DNA of 64,000 nucleotides from an uncultured Candidatus Melainabacteria bacterium (GTDB lineage Bacteria > Cyanobacteriota > Vampirovibrionia > Gastranaerophilales > Gastranaerophilaceae), in contig CANARY010000004.1 of NCBI GenBank assembly GCA_947364235.1, positions 1 to 64,000 of the forward strand. Direction: 5' to 3'. The notes under the pieces are model-generated. The model had not been told where the DNA came from. It saw nothing but the letters and a program-made list of their open reading frames with translations, and made no database searches. Shown piece after piece: positions 42,797 to 49,924 of this stretch. How positions within the stretch are numbered: the first letter of the stretch is position 1; each line of letters starts with the position of its first letter. A program made the position numbers and the translations under genes.

Positions 42797-43070
42797 ATTG
42801 CGTTTCCGCCTTATCCCCGTATAACTAGACCGTTTTGGATGAGAATTATCAAACTAGGTGACTCTTTATGTTGAGGGAAGCGGCTCAATTCCCCACACAA
42901 TCAACCTTTTCCCGATTTGCATAAGTGGATATTAATTGCGAATGTTCCTGTTTATTTATAGATACCTGTGACGATTTGATGTTGGCAATTGCAGTTAACA
43001 GGAACGAATATTAATAAAAAACATCTAGAAAATTTGGTTACAAATTATTTGATGCAGCTTTGCAAAATCC
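42797..43070. other. Gene-free stretch with a long stem-loop
   Basis: No credible gene is seen in these 274 bases. GTTCCTGTT (42944-42952) and AACAGGAAC (42997-43005) form a nine-base stem, extended by ATTAAT on both outer sides (42931-42936 and 43009-43014), with 44 bases inside. The part at 42830-42920 contains GGGAAGCGGC-type text reminiscent of an SRP RNA loop, but the required pairing is not convincing. The contents are unassigned. Confidence 0.4.
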
Positions 43071-43124
43071 GTGAGATATGGTGTACAAAAATTTTATAGT
43101 ATAATTAAAAAAAGGAGAATAGTT

Positions 43125-44618
43125 ATTTTTTTAGAAGTATTAAAAAAAACTAAGATATACAAGCTTCTGGTAAAACAAGAAAATGAGTTAGAAGACCATG
43201 AAATCTCTGAGAATTTAAAAATTATTTTATCAGAATCAATTCCGATTCTTGCCCAAACAAGAAGTTATTTACCTGAATATACTTTGCATGACTATACACA
43301 TTCTATTTCAATTATCAATATTGCTGCTGATATTATTCCTGAACAAACTTTAAATAGTTTAAATAATATTGAGTTATCTTTAATAATATTTTCTGCGTTT
43401 TTACATGATATAGGAATGGCTTGTTCAGAAACTGAAAGAAACAAAATTATTATTACAGACGATTTTAAAAGATTTTTTAATTCTTATGAAGAAGACGAGA
43501 TTGATTTTATTTTTTCTGAATATATTAGAAAAAACCATGCAAAAAGATCTTATAATTTTATTATCAAAAATTACAAAAACAGAATTAAATATAAGAACAT
43601 TGATTATAGCGAGTTAGTTGCAAATTTATGTTTGGGACATTGTCTTGATATTTCTGATTTGAAAAATGAGGGAATGTTTTCTAAACAGGAGCTTATTGAG
43701 TCTTATGAATGCAATATTCATTATATCGCAATGATATTGAGACTTGCGGATTATTTAGATATTTTTCCAAACAGAGCTCCAATAGCTTTATATAAATTTG
43801 TATCACCTAAAAACCAAATTAGCATTATTGAGTGGCAAAAGCATATGAGCATTTCCGGTTGGAAATTTTCATCTAATAAAATAAGAATAGCGGCTAATTG
43901 TAAAAATATTGATTATGAACGAGCTATAAGAGAAACATTAAAAGGAATTAATGCTGAAAGAAAAAACGTTTATGATGCTGTAAAAGACTATAATTCTAAT
44001 TTATTGGGTAAATACAAATTTTTTATTAACGAAGATATAAGTTTTGATGATATCAAAAACGATGGTTCATATATATTTGACAATCTTGAATTTAAGATTG
44101 ATTACAAATCAATTTTAACACTATTAATGGGAGAAAAGTTATATAACTCTCCTGAAGTTGCATTAAGAGAACTTATTCAAAATTCAGTTGACGCAATAAA
44201 TTTCAGGAAAGGACTTCAAAAAGATAAATTTGAGGCTAAAATAGAAATAAATTTTGATGGTCAATCATTATCTATTTCAGATAATGGAATAGGAATGGAT
44301 GAATATATTTTCAAGAAATATTTTGTAAATGTCGGTAAAAGCTTTTATAAAAGTAAAGATGCGAAATCTTTAGTGTCTGATTATCAATCGATTAGCGAGT
44401 TTGGCATTGGCATACTATCCTGTTTTATGGTTGCAGATAGTATAGAAATAGAAAGTAAAAGGTTTAGTGAAGATACTAATAATCCTAATGAGCCACTATG
44501 TGTTGAAATACCTACTGCATTTGGATATATGATTAAGAAGAAATCCTACAAACAACAAGTTGGAACAAAGATAACTTTAAAATTAAAAGAAAATCATCCT
44601 TTTAAAAATATATTATAA
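43125..44618 (+). CDS. HD domain-GHKL ATPase protein, truncated
   Basis: About 497 residues. The N-terminal half is an HD-type domain ('LHDYTHSISII', 'FSAFLHDIGMA', 'RLADYLDIF'). The C-terminal half is an Hsp90-like GHKL ATPase ('ALRELIQNSVDAI', 'ISDNGIGMD', 'VGKSFYKS', 'EFGIGILSCFM'). The frame then stops, where an Hsp90-type protein would go on for several hundred residues, at a junction with phage DNA. No ATG, GTG or TTG stands in the right place. GGAG at 43114 points to an ATT codon at 43125, and a TATAAT at 43100 excludes the GTG at 43071. Full-length relatives may be defence or stress ATPases. The role of this copy is unknown. Confidence 0.65.
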   Translation: MFLEVLKKTKIYKLLVKQENELEDHEISENLKIILSESIPILAQTRSYLPEYTLHDYTHSISIINIAADIIPEQTLNSLNNIELSLIIFSAFLHDIGMACSETERNKIIITDDFKRFFNSYEEDEIDFIFSEYIRKNHAKRSYNFIIKNYKNRIKYKNIDYSELVANLCLGHCLDISDLKNEGMFSKQELIESYECNIHYIAMILRLADYLDIFPNRAPIALYKFVSPKNQISIIEWQKHMSISGWKFSSNKIRIAANCKNIDYERAIRETLKGINAERKNVYDAVKDYNSNLLGKYKFFINEDISFDDIKNDGSYIFDNLEFKIDYKSILTLLMGEKLYNSPEVALRELIQNSVDAINFRKGLQKDKFEAKIEINFDGQSLSISDNGIGMDEYIFKKYFVNVGKSFYKSKDAKSLVSDYQSISEFGIGILSCFMVADSIEIESKRFSEDTNNPNEPLCVEIPTAFGYMIKKKSYKQQVGTKITLKLKENHPFKNIL

Positions 44619-44851
44619 CAAATAGTGATAAAGTGCCTATTTTTAATTCACTAGTGAGCATTGATACATTGACTTACAAATTGGATAAAGCTGGTGATAT
44701 TAATTATTCGATAAAGGTTTCAGAATTTCCAGCCAAATTTCTATCATTTTTGGAGGTAGATCCAAAAATATGGAAATATGTAAAAAATAATACAGTAAAA
44801 TATAAAAATGAATTATTAAAAAAAAATGGATTAATTAAAGATGACGTTTGA
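44609..44851 (+). pseudogene. 3' fragment of an XkdP-like tail gene
   Basis: The frame reads 'YIITNSDKVPIFNSLVSIDT' then 'LTYKLDKAGDINYSIKVSEF', which fits the C-terminal part of XkdP-type tail proteins (a beta-strand pair ending in 'GDIxYxLxLxEY') followed by a short LysM-like end. The recognisable text begins at 44609, directly at the end of the ATPase frame, so the N-terminal part is lost. A GTG at 44633 might start a 72-residue product. It overlaps the first hub gene by 11 bases. Confidence 0.6.
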
Positions 44852-45692
44852 GATACATAAAATAGGTTTTGAAAATAATAAATTTATAGAACGAGATAAA
44901 ACAAACCCTGAACAAACAATAATAAAAAATGTTTTTAAAGTTAACTGGGAGGATGACGTAAAGAATTATCACATATCGTTTAATTTTACTACTAATGAAG
45001 AAATCGAACTTGGACAGGCAATAGAATTATATGAAAAAGAAGATGATGTAGTTATTTTCCGTGGATTTATAAGAAAATCAATCAGAAGTGCTCAAAAACA
45101 AATCAATTATGAAGGCTATGATATAGGTTATCTATTATCTAAACTGTCATATACATTTGATTTCAAGGGAACTTGTATATCTGATGCAATATCAAGGGTT
45201 TGCAGCGATTCTAACTTCCCGGGTTTAGTCAATATTAAAAAAGATGAAACGAGATTAACACGTATATACAGAAATAAAATTCTTAAAGATGTAATATACG
45301 ATATCCTTAATGGTAATCCTAAATTAAATAAATACACCGGACCTGTTAATAAAAATTATTTTATAGATTGTTCGACAGGTGTTTTAGAATTAAAAGAGTA
45401 CCAAATATGTAACGACCTATACGGAAAAGTTTCAAATTTATATGTAGTTAAAAGTTTGGATACAATTCAAAATGATTTTAAAATTACTTATTCAATAGAT
45501 ATAGAAGGTTTACCTAAAGAAGATGATACTTTAACTATTTTGGGAGATTATAAAGCAAGAAAAGGTGTAATTATTAAAATTGATAATAAAGAGCTCAGGT
45601 TTAATGACTATTATTTAATAGAAAGGTCTAAGCATCAAATTCAAGGCTCAGTTGAAAAGGTTCAAATATATATCAAGAAAGTTATTCTATAA
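44841..45692 (+). CDS. XkdQ-like tail hub protein, copy 1
   Basis: 283 residues of the XkdQ/YqbQ type: N-terminal 'NVFKVNWEDDVKNYHISFNF', 'GQAIELYEKEDDVVIFRGFI', 'GYDIGYLLSK', a middle 'IYRNKILKDVIYDIL', and the C-terminal 'DTIQNDFKITY' and 'DYKARKGVIIKI'. In PBSX-like tails it forms the central hub (gpD-like) below the tube. A second, clearly homologous copy follows at 46082. The 3' end overlaps the convergent small-protein gene by six bases. Confidence 0.78.
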   Translation: MTFEIHKIGFENNKFIERDKTNPEQTIIKNVFKVNWEDDVKNYHISFNFTTNEEIELGQAIELYEKEDDVVIFRGFIRKSIRSAQKQINYEGYDIGYLLSKLSYTFDFKGTCISDAISRVCSDSNFPGLVNIKKDETRLTRIYRNKILKDVIYDILNGNPKLNKYTGPVNKNYFIDCSTGVLELKEYQICNDLYGKVSNLYVVKSLDTIQNDFKITYSIDIEGLPKEDDTLTILGDYKARKGVIIKIDNKELRFNDYYLIERSKHQIQGSVEKVQIYIKKVIL

Positions 45693-45941
45693 CTCGTACC
45701 TCACAGACCTATTCCCTATGCCTGTAATTCTGCCATTGTTATCATAATGTATATCTTCATTTCCTATCTTCTCGATGCGACTGGAATCAAGCGAGTACCT
45801 CACAGACTTATTCCCTATGCCTGTAATTCTGCCATTGTTATCATAATGTATATCTTCATTTCCTATCTTCTCGATGCGATTACCAGCAAATGCCGGACAG
45901 ATAAAGAACAACATTAAAAATAGTATTAATATTTTTTTCAT
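45687..45941 (-). CDS. Small secreted repeat protein, copy 1
   Basis: 84 residues. A signal peptide (KILILFLMLFFICPAFA) is followed by two 33-residue repeats with the pattern 'RIEKIGNEDIHYDNNGRITG' then 'IGNKSVRY'. The 'YDNNGRI' text is YD-repeat-like. AGAGGTGA lies before the ATG. The gene is antisense to the phage operon, directly after the first hub gene. The two repeats differ by one base in 85, which shows a recent duplication. The function is unknown. Confidence 0.7.
   Translation of the reverse strand: MKKILILFLMLFFICPAFAGNRIEKIGNEDIHYDNNGRITGIGNKSVRYSLDSSRIEKIGNEDIHYDNNGRITGIGNRSVRYEL
45696..45879 (-). repeat. Two 85-bp direct repeats, period 99 bp
   Basis: 45696-45780 and 45795-45879 match at every base except one C/T. 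They encode the duplicated 33-residue unit of the small secreted protein. Such near identity points to a recent slippage or gene-conversion event. Confidence 0.92.
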
Positions 45942-46081
45942 ATTTCACCTCTTGGTTTGTAGAGTTACTTATTATTATAAACGAAATTAATATGTTTTTG
46001 TTCAAAATGGAATAGAATTGGTAAAAAGATGAAATAAATGAATATTGTAGAAGCCTATTAAAAAAGAATGGATGATTAAAA

Positions 46082-46942
46082 ATGACTTATGAACTGCATA
46101 ACATAATTTTTGAAAATAATAGATTTGTTGAAAGAGACAAAAATAAATCTGAACAAACAAAAATAGAAAATGTTTTTGAAGTTAACTGGAGTGATAATAT
46201 TAATAACAACTTTTTATCATTTGATTTTACTACCAATACAGATATTAAGCTTGGTAGTGCTGTAGAATTATATAATAAAGATGATGATGCGGTTGTTTTC
46301 CGAGGTATTATAACGCATTCAATTAGGACTCAAAAAGATAGAGTTCAGTATTATGGATATGATATAGGATATTTACTTAACAAATGCCGTGATACATTCG
46401 ATTTTAAATACGTTAAAATTACAGATGCTCTTAAAAAAATTTGTAATGATATAAATTTTCCTATCTCATCGAATCTTGTAAAGGAAGATACAGAGTTGAA
46501 ACGTATATATAGAAATAAGTGTGCTAAAGATGTAATAAGCGATATACTAAAAGGAGATCCTAAGTTAAATAATTATAGCGGTCCAGTTAATCAGAATTTA
46601 TTTATTGATTGTTCATCTGGCGAGCTGGAACTAAAAGAGTATACTAGAGTTGAGAATTTATATGGAAAGATATCAAATTTATACAGAGTTAATAGTATGG
46701 ATACGATACAAGATAAATTTAAGATTACTCATATTATAAGTCCAGAAGGTGTTAAAGAAGAACAAGATAAGTTAACAATATTTGGTGATTATAGAGCGCG
46801 AAAGGGGGTTATTATTCCTATTAATAATAAAGAACTAAATTTAAATGGTGATTATTTAATAGAACAATCAATACATATAATTCAAGGTGTAACAGAAAAA
46901 GTTGAAATATTTATTAGAGAACTAGGTCGATTTTCTAGTTAA
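46082..46942 (+). CDS. XkdQ-like tail hub protein, copy 2
   Basis: 286 residues, aligned along its whole length with the copy at 44841: 'NVFEVNWSDNINNNFLSFDF', 'GYDIGYLLNK', 'IYRNKCAKDVISDILKGDPK', 'DYRARKGVIIPI'. Roughly half the residues are the same by eye. No frame damage is seen, so it may be the functional hub. The next downstream gene on this strand is the DUF2577 gene. It is followed by its own antisense small-protein gene. Confidence 0.78.
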   Translation: MTYELHNIIFENNRFVERDKNKSEQTKIENVFEVNWSDNINNNFLSFDFTTNTDIKLGSAVELYNKDDDAVVFRGIITHSIRTQKDRVQYYGYDIGYLLNKCRDTFDFKYVKITDALKKICNDINFPISSNLVKEDTELKRIYRNKCAKDVISDILKGDPKLNNYSGPVNQNLFIDCSSGELELKEYTRVENLYGKISNLYRVNSMDTIQDKFKITHIISPEGVKEEQDKLTIFGDYRARKGVIIPINNKELNLNGDYLIEQSIHIIQGVTEKVEIFIRELGRFSS

Positions 46943-46977
46943 TTTATTTTAATAAGGGAATGGTTTATTTATGGCAT

Positions 46978-47232
46978 TTAATAATATTGTACTCTTCTAT
47001 TACCAATGTAAATTATTTTGCCCTTACTATTATAAATAACTGTTTCATTACCTATTGATTCAATGCGTTCCGGGTCTATAATACAATATTGTACTCTTCT
47101 ATTACCAATGTAAATTATTTTGCCACTACTATTATAAGTAACCGTTTCATTACCAATGGATTCAATGCGAACATTGGCAAATGCAGTGGGTAAAAATAAT
47201 AACATTACTAAAAGAGTTAAAAAAAATCTCAT
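46978..47232 (-). CDS. Small secreted repeat protein, copy 2
   Basis: 84 residues. Signal peptide 'RFFLTLLVMLLFLPTAFA', then two 34-residue repeats of 'RIESIGNETVTYNSSGKIIY' plus 'IGNRRVQY'. AGGAG stands before the ATG. It is homologous to the protein at 45687 and has the same position and orientation relative to its hub gene. The repeats are more diverged than in copy 1. It is probably periplasmic or surface located. No catalytic residues are evident. Confidence 0.7.
   Translation of the reverse strand: MRFFLTLLVMLLFLPTAFANVRIESIGNETVTYNSSGKIIYIGNRRVQYCIIDPERIESIGNETVIYNSKGKIIYIGNRRVQYY
46985..47190 (-). repeat. Two direct repeats, period 102 bp
   Basis: TATTGTACTCTTCTATTACC begins at 46985 and again at 47087; the following 80 or so bases match with several changes. 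This is the coding repeat of the second small secreted protein. Confidence 0.85.
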
Positions 47233-47264
47233 AAATCTCCTTTATTTATTCTTTTACTTATTAT

Positions 47265-47363
47265 AAACGAAATTTATATGTATAACATTACAATTACATT
47301 AAAAATTTTTCATATCTTACCTCGTTACTATAATAACGAATTTTTTATGTTTTTGTTCAAATA
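47265..47363 (-). pseudogene. Relic of a third small-protein cassette
   Basis: On the minus strand GAGGTAAGAT then ATGAAAAATTTTTAA mirrors the ribosome site and signal-peptide start of copy 1 (GAGGTGAAAT, ATGAAAAAAATATTA), but a stop follows at once. The flanking text 'AACGAATTTTTTATGTTTTT' with 'GTTCAAA' repeats the segment upstream of copy 1 (45967-46006). It looks like the remains of a third hub/small-protein unit. Confidence 0.5.
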
Positions 47364-47380
47364 ACAAAGAAAGTTGATGT

Positions 47381-47827
47381 ATGACCAATAAAAGTTTTAT
47401 TGAATTGTTAGCGGAAAATTTGAATATCCGCAATAATCCTGATGATTTAAAATCAAATATTATCGCAAAAGTTGTGCAGCTTGATCCGATTATTGTCCAG
47501 ATTTCAGATGGAAAAATTTTACTGAAAGAAGGTGATGAGTTAGAAATATCAGAATGGTTCAGGTTTCGGTGTGAGATTGATGCATCCGGAATTTTATCGG
47601 AAAACGTACAGTCAAACTGTGATTCTGCCCTAAGTATTACAGAAATTCATTCGTATACAGGCTCTGACTGTATGATGCCGAATGCAGTCAGTTATCTTGC
47701 TAATGCCATTTTAGGCGTTAGAGATGAGTTATTAAAACTCAAATGTGAGCTAAAACAAGACGATTTTGTAAATATTGCAAGTCTTGAAACAGATGGAAAG
47801 TATATATTATTAGATAAGGTTTTATAA
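47381..47827 (+). CDS. XkdR-like (DUF2577) tail protein
   Basis: 148 residues. 'IIAKVVQLDPIIVQISDGKI' followed by 'LLKEGDELEISEWFRFRCEI' is the OB-like DUF2577 pattern found after the hub gene in PBSX-type tails. It belongs to the baseplate centre. A long spacer region with cassette relics separates it from the hub, whereas these genes normally touch. Confidence 0.72.
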   Translation: MTNKSFIELLAENLNIRNNPDDLKSNIIAKVVQLDPIIVQISDGKILLKEGDELEISEWFRFRCEIDASGILSENVQSNCDSALSITEIHSYTGSDCMMPNAVSYLANAILGVRDELLKLKCELKQDDFVNIASLETDGKYILLDKVL

Positions 47828-47828
47828 G

Positions 47829-48257
47829 ATGGAAAATTTTAGCATCGGCTATGAGCCGGAAATTAATTTTGAAGATACAACAATAAATATTATCCCTAAC
47901 TGCAAGTTTGTACTAAAAAATGGTTCTCCAAATCTTATTAACAAAATTATGGCTGTCAGGCAATGGGTAACAAAATTTTGTATAACAGAAAAAAACGTTA
48001 ATGAGATATATCAAGGAACAGGTTTTGGCACCAGATTTAAGCAGCTCTACGGAAGGAAAAGAATAGGCTACGGATTTGAAGAAGCAGAAATTGAACGTGA
48101 TTTTAGAGAAGGGCTTGCTTTATGTCCGGCTATTAGTGAAGTTGTTTCGTTTGAAATAAAGAAAAACGGAAGAATATTAAGTATTAAATTAAAAATCGAA
48201 CTCTCTAGCGGAGATTTATTGGATATTGATATAGAAAAAGCGTACACAATCAAATAA
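47829..48257 (+). CDS. XkdS-like (DUF2634) baseplate wedge protein
   Basis: 142 residues. 'IMAVRQWVTKFCITEKN' with 'EIYQGTGFGTRF', then 'EAEIERDFREGLALCPAISEV' matches the gpW/DUF2634 layout. It normally links the hub to the baseplate J arms. It starts one base after the DUF2577 stop. Confidence 0.78.
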   Translation: MENFSIGYEPEINFEDTTINIIPNCKFVLKNGSPNLINKIMAVRQWVTKFCITEKNVNEIYQGTGFGTRFKQLYGRKRIGYGFEEAEIERDFREGLALCPAISEVVSFEIKKNGRILSIKLKIELSSGDLLDIDIEKAYTIK

Positions 48258-48268
48258 GAAAGGATTTT

Positions 48269-49402
48269 ATGGCTTTAATTGATAATATTGAGATAACAGC
48301 AGAACAAATTACAAAAGAAGGTTTAGATGCTCTTGACGACAAGTATCAAAAAACAGTTGGATTTTTTGCGTGGGATTATTTTTCGGCAATAGGAAAAGTG
48401 CTTTATAAGCTTTGGCAGAAAATAGGTTATATTGCATCTTGTTTAGCCGATTTAAGAAATATGGATTACGAAGACTTAGTTCAATTTGTATTTCAAACAC
48501 GCGGAATGAATGCGAAGAAGGCAGCAAGTTCTTCCGGTTATCTAACTGTTCTGAACGGAAACGGGACTATAAACATCGGTAATGTTTTTGAAACTCCCGA
48601 CGGGCTTCAATTTCAGGCGATTGAGAAAAAGGATGTTTTAGCAGGAGATAAATTCAAAGCCTCATGTCTTACAAAAGGCATAATAGGTAATGTTCCTAAA
48701 GGAGCAATAAGTGTAATGCCTTCAACGATTCAAGGAATAGTCAGTGTAATTAATGAAGAAGCTTTCACCGGCGGATATGAAGATGAAACGAAAGAAGATT
48801 TATTGCAGCGTTATTATGATGATATTCAAAAACCTGTAACCAGCGGAAATATTTATCATTATATTAAATGGGCTTTGGAAGTTACAGGTGTAGGCAATGC
48901 AAAAGTCAAACCGTTATGGAATGGTGATAATACTGTAAAAGTAGTTATTCTTGATTCGAATAAAAATATTCCTTCAAAAGAGCTGGTTAATAAAGTACAA
49001 GATTACATAGACCCAGGCTCAAAAGGTTTAGGTCTGGGACAGGCGCCCTTAGGGGCTTATTGCACTGTATGCGCTGCAGAACCAAAATATTTGAATGTAA
49101 AAAATAAAATCAAGTTAAAATCAGGTATAGAGCGAAGTGAAGTAGTTAATAATATTCGCAGGGATATAGAAGAGTACTTAAAAGTTGCTGCTTTTGATGA
49201 AGCTGTTAAATATATCAGTTATTCCAAAATTGGTTCATTAATTATGAATGCAGATGGTGTTTATGATTATGATAGCAAAGATTTTTTGCTAAATGGTGAT
49301 ACTGACAATATTGTGCTGGCTGATAATGATGAAATAACAGAAGTTGCGGTATTAAATGAATTAATAATTGAGGTAGAAAATGATATTGAAGCTGTTACAT
49401 AA
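48269..49402 (+). CDS. Baseplate J-like protein (XkdT)
   Basis: 377 residues. The N-terminal helical part is followed by 'GYLTVLNGNGTINIGNVFET' and 'GVPKGAIS'-type strands ('GNVPKGAISVMP'), then 'GGYEDETKEDLLQRYYDDIQ' and 'ALEVTGVGNAKVKPLWNGDN', the standard baseplate J text. It forms the baseplate wedge arms. AAAGGA precedes the ATG. The end overlaps the next gene by 23 bases. Confidence 0.92.
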   Translation: MALIDNIEITAEQITKEGLDALDDKYQKTVGFFAWDYFSAIGKVLYKLWQKIGYIASCLADLRNMDYEDLVQFVFQTRGMNAKKAASSSGYLTVLNGNGTINIGNVFETPDGLQFQAIEKKDVLAGDKFKASCLTKGIIGNVPKGAISVMPSTIQGIVSVINEEAFTGGYEDETKEDLLQRYYDDIQKPVTSGNIYHYIKWALEVTGVGNAKVKPLWNGDNTVKVVILDSNKNIPSKELVNKVQDYIDPGSKGLGLGQAPLGAYCTVCAAEPKYLNVKNKIKLKSGIERSEVVNNIRRDIEEYLKVAAFDEAVKYISYSKIGSLIMNADGVYDYDSKDFLLNGDTDNIVLADNDEITEVAVLNELIIEVENDIEAVT

Positions 49403-49910
49403 AATTTATCGTAATGATGATTTTATTAAGAATTTTGTTAATGCAGCAAGTCTTGTATTTAATTCTTGCGAAGAAATGATTATAAGAATAGGAAATCTTT
49501 TTTATTTTGACAAACTGGATTCAAAAAGCTGTGAATGGTGGGAAAAGTTTTTGGAAATCACTGAAATAAGCTCAAGCATAGAAAGCCGTCGTGCACGTAT
49601 AAGGGCAAAATGGCTCAGCAGTGCTCATAATGATATTTTACTAATACAAGCGATTTGTGACAGCTGGAAAAATGGTGAAGTTGAAGCTGATTTTATTGAT
49701 GGAAAAATCAGCCTTAAATTTATAGGCGGGTATGGTATACCAAAAGATTTAGAAGGTTTGGTAAATGCAGTTAATGAAATAAAGCCTGCTCATTTGCCGC
49801 TGCTGCTTATTTATAAGTATCTATTAATTGAAAATATCCATTTGACCAAAACTATTGAAGAAATGGAGCAGGTACAGTTATTTTGTTTTGCGGGCGGTGT
49901 AGTCAGATAA
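49380..49910 (+). CDS. XkdU-like (DUF2313/YmfQ) tail protein
   Basis: 176 residues. 'YFDKLDSKSCEWWEKFLEI' with 'SSIESRRARIRAKWLSS', and 'KPAHLPLLLIYKYLLIE' near the end, give the family pattern. It sits between baseplate J and the tail fibre, as expected of the protein that joins fibre to baseplate. Confidence 0.85.
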   Translation: MILKLLHKIYRNDDFIKNFVNAASLVFNSCEEMIIRIGNLFYFDKLDSKSCEWWEKFLEITEISSSIESRRARIRAKWLSSAHNDILLIQAICDSWKNGEVEADFIDGKISLKFIGGYGIPKDLEGLVNAVNEIKPAHLPLLLIYKYLLIENIHLTKTIEEMEQVQLFCFAGGVVR

Positions 49911-49924
49911 AAGAAAGGAATGTT

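Noticed and set aside
42830-42920. Small SRP RNA (ffs)
   Set aside because: GGGAAGCGGC resembles the 3' side of the SRP loop, but the 5' side and the GNRA-capped helix are not found.
46082-46942. Second hub gene as a pseudogene
   Set aside because: The frame is intact over its full length and key blocks are conserved.
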